Below, piece after piece: positions 36,034-47,334 of a stretch of DNA of 64,000 bases. Source of the stretch: Dictyophora rubrovolvata (Eukaryota; Basidiomycota; Agaricomycetes; Phallales; Phallaceae); NCBI GenBank assembly GCA_029959195.1, contig CP114118.1, forward strand, positions 744,001-808,000. The letters run 5' to 3'. The translations under genes were made by a program, and so were the position numbers. The stretch's first letter is position 1, and every line of letters begins with the position of its first letter. The notes under the pieces were generated by a model. That model searched no databases and was not told where the DNA came from. It saw nothing but the letters and a program-made list of their open reading frames with translations.

Positions 36034-38214
36034 ATGACTGAGAAAACCGCTCACATAGTTCGCAAGAGAATCATCGTCTGCTGCGACGGGACATGGCAAG
36101 GTCTGCGTACATGTTCATTTCCTCCACAATATTCTTAGTAACAATGTTGTGTTGCTTCACCCTACGTAGATGGTGTGATCCAAGAACATTGCTGGCAATA
36201 CTCGAATATTTTGAAGATCTCCAGGGCTTTGAATCACCAGGACGATAGAACGTAAGTTATTCTGCAGGCTAGTACTACTACAGTTTAACCTGACGTGCCT
36301 AAATATAGCACACCGCCAACTCCACAAATTGTCTTTTATCAAACCGGTGTTGGGAGTCAGCACAATATCTACTCTGAATATGTTGAAGGTGTGTATATGG
36401 TCTGTAAAATGATATCTTTAACTCTAGCTAATTATATCGCTCGTGATAGGTGCCACAGGAGCTGACTTAGCGAACAAGGTCCAAGAAGCTTATGCATTCA
36501 TCGCACAGTAAGTCAATCAGGAGCTTGAGTCAAACTGCAATTAGTCGACTGGCCCTCCTTTCGCAGTAACTACCAACCAGGTGACGAGGTCAGAACTCGG
36601 GGAATCTTTTATCTGTCTGGATATTCATCTTTTCGATTGTATTGGACAGATATTTTTGTTTGGCTTCTCGAGAGGGGCGTACACGGCTCGAATGGTTGCC
36701 GATTTTATCGTATGTTTATGTCTTCAATCTTACCAAGCCCTAGAGTCTATTATTATCTTCTTCCTGATAGGGCCGAATAGGCGTCCTGGACAAAAAAGAT
36801 ATGGATCGCTTTGCGGATATTTTTCTCGCCTACCAGAAGAGAGGCAATACTAGCAGTGATCCTAAAGGTATAATCATAGCATGTTTTAAAAAATAAGATT
36901 ATGGTTACTGAAAATCTATTTTGAAAACAGTCAAAGAAGAATGCAATGCACAATTGCTCAACTATAAAGACATCATAGACAATGGGAGACGACGTGCTGA
37001 CAGTGATAAGGACGGTTTTACAATTCAGTAGGTACATTCTCTTACATTTCTTTTCGCTTGTATTCAATCTCTTTTTTCAGGTGTGTTGGTGTATTCGATA
37101 CTGTCGGCTCTCTCGGGTTACCTAAAGAACTAACCTGGTGGAGAAGAAAAATCAAATTACTTTTCGGCTTCAACGACAGAAGACTGGGGTTGCACATCAA
37201 ACGAGCTTACCATGCTATGGCTCTAAACGAGACCAGAAAAGACTTTGTTCGTCTTACATTTCATACTAGTGTTTGCAAAAAAAACAATTACTTAGCTATC
37301 TTTGATTGCATATAGGATGTGGCCAAGTTTGAACAGCGGCCTGAAGGTGTTGCGAAGGGTCAACTTCTGAAGCAAGTATGGTTTCCAGGTGAGATGGTAC
37401 TTTGCGCTGCAGCTCCCTTTTTTCCCGATGACTAACTAATATTGCGTCAAGGGTCCCACTCGGATGTAAGGCATTCTAGAATATGGATTTGTTTTTTTTT
37501 ATATCTTAATCTCATATTTTACAGATTGGAGGTGGATGGATGAGACACGATTTATCCGACCTTACTTTAACATGGATGGCGGTTTGTTTTTTCTCAAATT
37601 TCACTTTCAGCGGAAAGAGATGACAAAAATCATACTGATTAGGCCAACGTTGAAGATGTACTTTCCATTGACAAAGATTATCTTTATAGTCTGCCTCAGC
37701 CCGTAGCTGAGTGGGGAAAGCTATGTCCTCATGAGTAAGCGCATACATACATATCACCACGACATCTTCTGGCCTGGTTTAACCATCACAAAGCCCTCAA
37801 ATTGGTTGGTTCACATTAGCACTCAAAATGCAACGCACCCTACCAACCGAAACAAACAGTATCACACACGAATACGTCCACAGCTCCGTCCATGAACAAG
37901 AATACCAAAGACCCGAGCTCCTCACGAATATCAAAGCGAACCCAGCTCTAGTGACGGAGCTCCACGATATGGAGGAATACATGAGAAAAATCTGGAATCC
38001 CATTCCAAAGGAAAAAATTACAGATGAGAAATCGGAGACTAATTCGGAGAATCGGGCTCAGAATAAGATGATAAAATCTTTTGAGAATCAGGCTAAGAAG
38101 ACTGCTGAAAATCAGATGCGATCTGAAGTTATGGTTGATGAGGGTGGACGTCCGAGATATCAGGAGTCGTGGATTGGATCTATTATTCATTATTTGTTTT
38201 GGGGGTCAGCATAA
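36034..38214 (+). CDS. DUF2235 alpha/beta-hydrolase
   Basis: About a dozen short exons. Start MTEKTAHIVRKRIIVCCDGT then WQ; after an intron, DGVIQEHCWQYSNILKISRA, LNHQDD and PPTPQIVFYQTGVGSQH. The nucleophile elbow is IFLFGFSRGAYTARMVADFI. Later exons give CVGVFDTVGSLGLPKELTWW (catalytic Asp), LLFGFNDRRLG, YHAMALNETRKDF, then VWFPGSHSDIGGG (catalytic His), DLTLTWMA and NVEDVLSIDKDYLYSL. Gly-Phe-Ser-Arg-Gly, Asp and His are all present. The C-terminal 120 residues are charged (KSFENQAKKTAENQ) and end IIHYLFWGSA. The family is related to the Tle1 phospholipase effectors of bacteria; fungal members are numerous in Agaricomycetes and of unproven role. Lipase-type activity is an inference. Confidence 0.88.
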
Positions 38215-38339
38215 CGGGTCCTCAAAGGCTGTCGAAGTCAAAGCTTTAAGTCGAGTCTTTTTTTGGCTCTTTCTTGTGTAACAGTGCTTCAATTCTTCCT
38301 AGTTGATGTGATTAATATAATTATATTATATCCCGATGC

Positions 38340-38865
38340 TGGCTTCAACTGATTGATCCACGTTCGACACTGCAAAGTCGTATGCCAAACTATAAATTGA
38401 TTGGAACCTGCATTGTAAGTTCCAGCAGCGAAACCATCCCTTGTTAACAAGTCATTATCGGACTAATCGTGAAGCGTCATTTTTTGATCATGGAGGAAAG
38501 AAAAAAAGCAGTCACTCACGGCGGTAAAAATGAAATAATCGTTCGGGAAGTTGGGATTGCTTACAGGAGCGAGAGCCAAATTCCCATTTCGAATTCAACA
38601 ATGTCGGGTCAATGGGTATACTTTTGTAAAAGTTAAATCGATATTTAATACTCGAAATCTTTTCCCCCTCTCACCGTTGCGTAAACTGAATCGATTAAGT
38701 TGAGTTGTACAGGATTCAAGATCAGACTGATGAATGGTTGATATACAGCAGGTGTAATTCCTTTGACGACACTGTCACTGGTATAGGGTTAGCAGGACTA
38801 TCGAATTTGGTGTGTACAATATTTTTTGAAACATCAAATAAGTTGATGTTCCTGACATTTAATTC
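38340..38865 (-). pseudogene. Truncated, decayed copy of the phytase-like gene at 39612-41626
   Basis: Aligns colinearly with the last exons and introns of the neighbouring gene on the same strand. For example, plus-strand ACGGTAAAAATAAAATAGTC (about 39813) matches GCGGTAAAAATGAAATAATC (about 38522), with GGAGCGACAGCCAC against GGAGCGAGAGCCAA after it, and GGTTGATACTTCGCAGGCGT (about 40048) matches GGTTGATATACAGCAGGTGT (about 38736). GAAATCATTGTCAGACTA matches AAGTCATTATCGGACTA. Similarity stops near 38865, where an unrelated repeat begins, so all upstream exons are missing. The reading frame is disrupted at several places. It is a partial tandem duplicate that has decayed. Confidence 0.8.
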
Positions 38866-39065
38866 ATTTAAACTTTTGCCCGCTGCTGGTCAAAATGGGA
38901 AGATGAGCTGCTAAAACATTCGGGGGATGCGAACGAAAAGCGCAGATCTCGCCAAAAAAAGAAGAATTGACAAAAGTTTGCGAAGAGAAAGAATGCTTTG
39001 AGACTGTTTGCCCAACCAAAAAAGGTTCTCAATTGGCACAAAAAGTCTGCGAGTAGCACGGCTCA
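38866..39065. repeat. Copy 2 of the unknown dispersed repeat
   Basis: Counterpart of 35120-35265, with about 55 extra bases between the AAAAAAAGAAGAATTGAC block and the shared CGAGTAGCACGGC end. It starts exactly where homology of the phytase-like pseudogene stops. In this copy the frame seen at 35120 is not open. Confidence 0.6.
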
Positions 39066-39611
39066 ACAGCGCGAACTAGAAGACACTGCCTGATCTCCTT
39101 AGACTGACTAGGCAAGCAGAGAAGGCTGCGGAATGACTTCCCTGACCTCGCTTCCACCCTTTATCTGCTGACTAAGCACAAGTTGCCTGGCGCTGGCCAA
39201 GACAGAGACCAAATCATCTGGAGGGGCGGGCTTTGAACCAGCGCACTATCAAGTTGTCCGTTGACAATGACACTAACTCGCATTCCCAATTGGGCCATTA
39301 CAGCCATGTCTGCCTTCAATCAGTTTGGCATTATATTCGATCACACGCATCTCCGAGTTCCTCACAAAATATACTAATGGAAAATTACCAATGCTTGCAG
39401 TCGTTCAACATATTAATGCACAGATAACCCAGCACCGGAGCACTGTATCCTGTCTTTTGTCATGATTTATTTGTCCTATACCTGATAGGCTCTTTTACTT
39501 CGCATTTCGAAGTTGGAACAACAAAAAAGCAGATGAACTTTCAGCAAATTCTTACTGCGTTCTATATCTATTGCGCTCCTCAAGCTCTACATCAGGAGTT
39601 TAGCATATGGC
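39066..39611. other. Intergenic, between the repeat and the phytase-like gene 3' end
   Basis: About 545 bases with no gene, RNA or repeat that I can support. A stretch near 39215-39240 superficially resembles a tRNA T-loop but has no matching stem. Confidence 0.4.
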
Positions 39612-41626
39612 TCAAATCCCGAGACTAGTTTCAACGGAACCGGGCTGTATACTAGGCAAAGTTGCCCTCCAAACCATAAACTGTGTGTCAACATTGGAGC
39701 CGGCATTATATGGGACACCATCAGCAACGCCATTCGTAGTCAAGAAATCATTGTCAGACTAGAAAAATAGATATTTTCCCATCTTTCAATCAAAATAATT
39801 ACACAACTTACAACGGTAAAAATAAAATAGTCGTCTGGGAATCCTGGATCCCCAACTGGAGCGACAGCCACACTTTCCCATTTGGAGTTCAGAAGGGTTG
39901 AATCAAGGGGTTTGCCTATTGAGGGGAGGAACGATTTCCAGAATCGCGTGAGAGGGGCCGAAATATATCGAGAAGTGATATCAATCTACATACCATTGTG
40001 TAAACCAAATCGTCCCAGTTGCGTCGAATCAATCATACTAATGAAGGGTTGATACTTCGCAGGCGTAATTCCCTCGACGAGTTTTCCTTTTTTAGCAATC
40101 GGGTTCGCAGGGTTATCAAACACGGTGTTCGCAATATTCGTGGCCTGGGAGATGTCGAACAAATCAATGTTCCTAAGAAGCCGTGAATAATCTGACTGCA
40201 GGAGAAATCAATTGGTTTGACAAACTTGTATTTCGATTTCTCATTTCCCGAGCCATCACCATTTCCTTTCCCATCTCGCGCCAAAATCAGGAACTGAGTA
40301 TCAGTCAGATAATGGAGTTCAGACTGTGCGAAGGTGTTCCCATTTGAGGAATCCTTAACAAAAATTGATGGCTGCATCTTGCGGCATGATTCACATGATT
40401 GCTTACTTGCGGAAGCGGAACCACATATTCCGCGATGAATTCTGGTGTATTCCCGCTTATGTTATACACGATCAAACGTGTGTTTTGTGAGGTGTCTTTG
40501 TCTGCGCCGCCATCTTGAATCGTAGCGCTTTGAAGAAGGGCGAAAAGTTTTGTTCCAGTTGGGTCCTGGGTCAAACTATCAAGTCGTCAAACGAAGCAAT
40601 TAATAGATAATCTACGTGTCTCGTACCCTTCAAAGCCTGAAATAATTAGAATATTATCCACGGGATATAATCATAGAAAATGGAAATACCCTGATTTGCC
40701 GCTCTTCCTGTTGTAGGGTTAACGCTACCTGTGAAATTTAGGACTGGGGTGGAACTTTTTGATGTGCTCTGGAGTGGCAAAATGGCTTCGGGTGGCTGAA
40801 TGGAAAGAACCAATTGTCCTTGTGATTGGAAGAGGTGAACATATGGACCATACTCATCCGAAACCCAAAATCTGTGTCCGTGTTTTTTTTTCAGTTGTAT
40901 GGGGGAACCCCAAAAGTTTCCATACTTACGTTCCATCGGCATTCAGAACGAGACCTTCGGCATCAAGACAAAGGTGATTAAACATGCTGTTAGCGATTGG
41001 TTCTGGTGGCTCCATAGCGTTTCCAACTTGTCCAGCGGGTCTGACGGCCAAAGCATCAAGACCTGTTGTCTTTCCCTGAAGTTCTGTGTACAATAGAGAA
41101 GAACGATAGTTCAAGACGAGAGTTTGCTGTGAAGCGTTGAAGGACAAGGGAACAGTATCATAGTAAGGGTTCAATACGAAGTCCACAGTTTGCTGACGAC
41201 CTTGATAGTTAATAGTTCCGCCACTGTGTTAAAAGATTAGTTTTGTTAATGAGAGTTCAGTACCGACACGTACACGTTAAAACCCCGATCAGGCTGTACA
41301 ATCAGAGAGCCTGAAAATGATCCATTGCTATTCTGTGTCCATGTACCGCGTTTTATGGCAATTGCGGAACCTACACCACCAAAGGTATCCCCAGTTGAAT
41401 CTTTGAAATCGGCCGGAATGCGACCAAATGCTACCATTCCCTGAAAGACATTGAAAGGAAAATGACAATGCATTTGGATACCACTTACCTTATCAATGAA
41501 CTTTTGGCCATTCAAGGTTACGTTAACAAAGTTTGCTGGATCAGGCTCAGTCGGAGATGCTGTTGGAACGCCTTGGATCTTCAAAGCAGAGAGCAGTGAG
41601 ATCAAGACTGGGACGGTGGCTTTCAT
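39612..41626 (-). CDS. Secreted phytase-like (esterase-like phytase domain) protein
   Basis: Start chosen at 41626 (MKATVPVLISLLSALKIQGV, a signal peptide); an in-frame ATG nine codons upstream would spoil it. Exons give VNVTLNGQKFIDK, GMVAFGRIPADFKDSTGDTF, GGVGSAIAIKRGTW, TTGLDALAVRPAG, then the domain hallmarks FWVSDEYGPYVHLFQSQGQL, FEGLTQDPTGTKLFALLQSA, RLIVYNISG, LHYLTDTQFLILARDGKGNG, NIDLFDISQATNIANTVFD, KWESVAVAPVGDPGFPDDYF and SDNDFLTTNGVADGV. Stop TGA at 39612. The WVSDEYGP and GFEGL motifs fit the PF13449-type propeller. Despite the name, substrates in fungi are mostly untested; the protein should be secreted. A decayed copy of its 3' half lies at 38340-38865. Confidence 0.88.
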
Positions 41627-42448
41627 GGTAAAAGTCTGAAAGTGGATTCTCATTCAAATTTTCCGGTAGTCGAATTTATATACCATCCACATGTGAAGGA
41701 GGATTGGCCATCAGAAGTCCGAAGAAATGCTCGAACATGCGTTACTGCACCTGAATAGCGGAAAGGAGATAAACAAACCAAAAATGGTAGACAAAATATT
41801 GAGTGGTGAACCGGCTGAAGCTCCAAATAAGGAATGATTGTATCTTTCTCCTTCAATCCCGACTCTGAGAGATTTTGAAACCATGTGCAATAATGTCACA
41901 CATGATTTCGCAACAGATATTGACCTAACGTTCCCAGAAGTTAATCTAGTCGGCGTGAATTCACTGGATATATGGCCACATTAGTATTATCAAGCCGACT
42001 CTTACCCCATTTGATATCGAGCACGGTCGCGACCGTCGGTGCTAGTCGTGAATTTTCTAGGCCAGAATAAAGGATTTATTTCTCTCCATTAATATGATGA
42101 AAATTTGATTAAGTCAAATGCCAAGGCAGGTGATTTTTCTTCTGCCAGTTGCCAGCTGAGTGAGATGAGGGTCATAGACCCTCGGTGCGCCTACTGTCAC
42201 ACGGCGGCGGTTCATCATCCAATTTCTCCTCCATACGCGTACGCTAATTGAATTTGCGTGTTTTTGCTAGTCATCGCGGCTCACAACGAACAATGAAAAC
42301 CTGCTGGCAATACGCTGCGCGATCACGGTGGTTCAAGGTGTGAGAAGGCCGAATTGCCGGTTCAGCGACGCGAGTTTCAACGATTTAGCGCAGGTGCAGC
42401 CAACTGCGGCCTGCCCAAGCTGTCTGCGCTTCAATTACGAGATAAGGC
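41627..42448. other. Intergenic, divergent promoters
   Basis: About 820 bases between the divergent phytase-like gene (-) and the large membrane protein (+). Minus-strand frames at 41650-41899 have no supporting features. No repeat or RNA seen. Confidence 0.5.
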
Positions 42449-45400
42449 ATGAATGGAAGGATACCCATCAAGGACATCGTAGCACTATTCGAAAGTGGTA
42501 CCGAGGTCTCCCAGGCTTCTACCCCGCCCGTCGATAGTCGACGGTCCCAGCTCCCAAGGCGTTCTCAGCAGTCTGGTCCTCCGCCCCCACCAGCACGGTT
42601 CATTCAACATCCATTGTTGAAGAAATCATCTTCTCCAACCTCTCCATCAACTCCTGTTCGTAAACCGGAGGTCTCACCCGCTGCTACATCTCCAAACGAG
42701 CAGCAGTTTCTCGTTGAGACTGCGCATGAGAACAATGGCGGTCATCCAATATTACCGAGTTCCGTGTCATTGGGGAAACGTATTGATTATAACATGTCAA
42801 ACTCCCCCCCGGCTAACAACGATGATCGACGCGACCCAGCCTCAGGCAGATCACCACAACGCTTCATGACCCGACGAATGCCTCCGGCTATCACCCCCAA
42901 ATCACGAAATTCTTCAGTATCTTATATACCCTTAGTTCCAGTGGAACCGTCTACTTTCACCAAAGTGGGGGACTCTGACTCTTCTAGGCCACCATTTTAC
43001 CAATCTTTAGATCGGCTTGCGACCCCGGCCTTGTCTCAAACTACATTAACGGATACGAAACTTCCTAACGAAACTCTTTATAAAGATGATTACGACCATA
43101 ATGACTTTGATGTTAAACTTATTTCTTCTTCACACCAAGATCCTGTTCAAACACAACCTCCATCTCCATCTCCACAACAACAACATACCCCTATTGCTGC
43201 CAAGACTATTTTCTCTCGTGGAGCCGCACCTTTATCACTTCCTGCTCTCGATAATTATTTATCTCAAGCTCCGCAACCTAATTTCACTCCGTTTCCCACT
43301 ACCCAGTCGCCCGGCTCTAAAGGAAAACCTCCTCAGCCGAGTGTCTTTCCGCCATTGGACCTCCTTCAAGCCCCAAAAAAGACGCTCAACGACCTTGAAA
43401 ACAATGCGACTGTTCCATCTTGGTTTCAGGATCGAGGTGCTATTTTTTCGTCCTTGTTGAGCGTTTCACTTGGTATTATGGTACGTGTACGCTGTTCGGC
43501 TTGAGATTTTTTCTCATTTGTTTGCAATTGCGACATAGGGATCCAGTCCAATATCCATGTATTATAGCCTTCAGGGGCTCTACGATTCATTGCAATTAAC
43601 TGCATTGTTGTTGAGCACAATAGGTATGACAGTCACTTCAGTAGTGATTATTTCCACGAATCCCTAATGAACTATCCATACCGCTAGTATCACACAACCA
43701 AACAGACGAAAGCGACTGGCGACAAGTTCTTCTCGGGACAATGTAAATTTTATTTATTGTTGTTACTTGAAGTCCTAATCTCAGTTTCTCTCAACACATA
43801 GACCTAATATCCTAGCGCTAAATCTTGGGAACACAGCTGTATCACTTATCTTATTTGTAATTCTGATGATTATTTCTGCTTGTCTTCTGTATTATTTTCA
43901 TATCCAAACCAAACGTATATCGTCTCGCATCTCGTCCTTGGAAGGGCTCCAAGCTCCACCCACCGGTGGCAAATGGGGTTTAGTCTTATCGACTTTTTTC
44001 CTTTCCGTTATCTACCTTCCTCTCAGCACCATATCAGTCCACGCGATCGTATGGTCCAGCGACTTCTGGCCTAATTCTGCACCCCGAACGTCCTCGGTTT
44101 GTTTTACGACGACTCTGGACCCAAATGAAATTAATTTTGGACCGCCTATAGTAATTTTAGCCATTTTGACAGTGACCTTTGTTAGTAAATCCTTGATTTG
44201 TGATATCTTATTTACGCTTTTTGATCTGAAATTCTTATTTCTTAGCTTACTATTTGGTTCCCTATTCGGTTAGGACAGGCCATAAAAACAGCTATTCCGA
44301 CTATCAATAAGTATACGGAACTTGGTCGTCTTCGGAATCGAGTTGAACTCAGGCATGCATACGAACGAATGTTGGAACGCGATATTAATCCGATAAGTTT
44401 CTTGTATCAGGGTTAGAGTTTCCTGCATATTTCTTTCGTTTCGATGGGCCTCACTTAACCCCAATTTTTGAACAAACACAGATTTACGCCTGGGTTGGGC
44501 AACTTACAGCTCCATCTATCTCTGGATCAAACTTAGTACTCTTCTTCTCGTGGCAGTATTTGATCCCAACAACTGCATTTTCATGCATACAAATAGCTAT
44601 GTTGTTACAATAATTCGACAAGTTCTGCTTCTCCTTGCCATGATCGCCTTTCTTGTTGTTCAAACGATATTCGGACCCTTCTTAAATCCAGTCAGCAATG
44701 CCAGCGAATGGTGTTCACGACTCGGTTACGTTGTTTTCGCGCTTTTTGGACTAATTGTAGCTTTACATGTACCCACATCTGTTCAGAATCTATTTAATGG
44801 ACCTTTTTTATACATGTGCGTGCATTCACACTACTATCTCGTTGTCTGCGCTAATTTCAGTTTTGATAGCGCTTATGTTTTAGAATATACCTTTGTATTC
44901 TGTATGCGTCTCTTGTGATTTTTTCTCTCTTTCATCTTAGATAATTTTTCAGACTTCTTTTTCATAAACTTCAGTTTCATTCAGGCGTTAGTGAAAAGTA
45001 TTTATACTCAATTTACTTAAAACCTTTCCTCCCTCTGACATATTACTCCAATCAGAAATAACACGACGCATGGATTTCAGCATTGACATATTTTCGCCCA
45101 AGTGAGTACATGTTATCGAAAAAAGTTCAAATCAACCAATCACACGGGGTGTACTATTCTATTAGACTCGATATATCCCCAACTTCTCGACATACCCGCC
45201 GACGCATTTGGCAAGAATCAATTTCTGTATTATCGCTCCTCACTCCGGAGTGTATGATGCCTAAGAATGAAAAGCTTGTATATACCGATCTCAAAACATT
45301 GCCCGTGCCTCCGTACCTTCTTCGTTTCCGTGGAACTGCCGGCGAACGACATGTTGAAAATCTCAAGGTACATAACTCTAAAATAACATGATAGAAAATC

Positions 45401-47146
45401 ACCTCCATTTTCTGACGTCGTATATATGTATAAAGATTCTGGGTGAAATGGGCGGCATGGATTATGCGAAGGGCATCGCCTTATGCACCGGTACTCAGGC
45501 TGGCCGTTTTAGAGAATTGCAACAGAAAATTCAGACCGAGTTTACTGGCCCCGATTGTTACTGGAGGGATCCTAAAGACGCAAAGGCTGGTGGTTACTTT
45601 GGAAATGCGTGGTGGATTCCTTTCCCTCCAACATTGGTCATAAAGCATGATTCGGGCTCAACTATCGCTTTAAAAACTTTGGATGAGTTCGAAGAATACG
45701 TTCGCCAGAATGATGATGAGGATATTTCTTGCCGTCGCAGAGTTCGCTTTGCACTCCGTTCTTTGGATGGACAGGTAGTTCGGTGGCCGTATACGCACAT
45801 TCAGGTGAATACAGTAATGCTTCAATCATTTTGTTATCTAATTTACTTTTTTTAGAACGTTGGAAAAAAATTCGGTCTATTCCAGAAACGTTATACCGCG
45901 TATAGTACAATTCGTTTCGAGAGTGGGGTTTTCACGATTCAGCGCAATGGCAGTCTTCCCTGGAAAACAATCGACCTTGGTAGTGGTTTTAACGTGAAAC
46001 TAACTTACGACAAGGATGTCCAAGTAGACGGTTCAGTAATCGGGCTTACGAGCGATTTCGAATTAACTCCGGTACTGGCCAAATTCCTATCGCTGAACCA
46101 CCCGCTTATTCGCGAAAGAACTATGAGCGTCGAAGCTTTGATAGACGATTATCGTCATTCGCTACGGGCCGAAAGCCAAAGCAAGGCTGATGCGCTGTCT
46201 TATCAATTTCTGTGCTCGGTTTACAGTTCCCCCAAAAGCATGCGCCAGCTAACGGACATTCTATTGGAAGAACGGAACATTAAATTACGCGAGATGTTTG
46301 TCGAACATGAGAACGCAATTATAGCCGCGAACGAACGGATGACGTTTGTTAGCCGTTCTGAAGCGGCAACTTGGTGGTACCTTTTTTGGGTATGTTTGAT
46401 TTCAAGGATCTATATCGTGTTTGATTGGACTAATGGTGTCAATTTTTTTGTTAGGACGATCTGTGGCGCAGAAATAATGCGACAGTCTCGAATCTAAAGT
46501 TACATGCTTCAGATTTCGACCCTTCCTATTCAAGTTCTATTGCATATCGTTTACTCCCTCGTGCAGCTTTAGAAACCTTTCTAATACAAAGGGGCTTGGT
46601 GTCATCAAAGGGTAGTTGGACAGATTTCATGCATTCGGGGATTCTCAACAAGATTTACTTCCGTCTCAATCAAATTGTTTTCGGGGCTTCCTCCGATAAC
46701 GTGAGTTTTGTTGTTCTTTATATGCACCATCTCCAGGGCTCAAGAAGAATACTGATTGAATTTTCGGGGGAAATCGATACTGTTAGGCTATTCATTATCA
46801 TCCCGGAAATAATATGGCCCAAATTGATGTATACGCTAATTCCACGTCGTCTCGCCACGCAAAATCATCAATTCTAGGAACGGGTGGGGGCACAGATTAT
46901 AATGACTCTGAAATACGTCCTCGCCCCCTGTATAGATGGGAAGCCATATATGATGATCCAGTGGCACCTTCCGGTAAACCTCATAAGCGCTGGCTCCCCA
47001 AACTTGTTACCTGGCTTGGACTCGATCCCTATTGGGAGCCTAACAGTAGACTATCTAGCGGAATATCCTTGGATGTAGTTTTGAAAGATGGGAATTACGT
47101 TCTGCTCGAGAATGCTGTTCATGATTTCAAGAGCCAGATGCGATAA
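42449..47146 (+). CDS. Very large multi-pass membrane protein conserved in basidiomycetes, function unknown
   Basis: More than ten exons, well over 1,000 residues. The ATG at 42449 opens a disordered Pro/Ser-rich region of about 330 residues (MNGRIPIKDIVALFESGTEV; QQSGPPPPPARFIQHPLL). The conserved part starts VPSWFQDRGAIFSSLLSVSL. Membrane segments follow: VSLILFVILMIISACLLYYF, LSTFFLSVIYLPLSTISVHA, IVILAILTVTF, and RQVLLLLAMIAFLVVQTIFG, with YVVFALFGLIVALHVPTSV. Signature blocks are NKYTELGRLRNRVELRHAYE, INPISFLYQ and NASEWCSRLGYV. The soluble C-terminal half has PPYLLRFRGTAGERHVENLK, GNAWWIPFPPTLVIKHDSGS, RRVRFALRSLDGQVVRWPYT, VDGSVIGLTSDFELTPVLAK and LGTGGGTDYNDSEIRPRPLY. I recall close relatives across Agaricomycetes, none characterised. 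Stop TAA at 47144-47146. Intron-exon joins were not all resolved. Confidence 0.85.
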
Positions 47147-47334
47147 GATATGTGTTAAATTGATATGGATAAATACGGTAGATAAATACATCTTTGTATT
47201 GTTTTATTATCTAACACTGCTAGTCTTTATATGTAGAGAGAGAACTTGGTTGGTTATTTCTAATATCGTTCAGTATCGAAAGGAAAGGATAACATATTAC
47301 ACCAAAAAAAATAATAATTTCGAATACAACTGGC

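Noticed and set aside
33624-38214. Possible metabolic cluster of hydratase, sulfurtransferase and DUF2235 hydrolase
   Set aside because: The genes belong to unrelated pathways, are on both strands and have separate promoters; no evidence that they work together.
39215-39240. Possible tRNA T-loop (minus strand GGTTCAAAGCC)
   Set aside because: The flanking bases do not pair as a T-stem and no anticodon or acceptor arms could be found.
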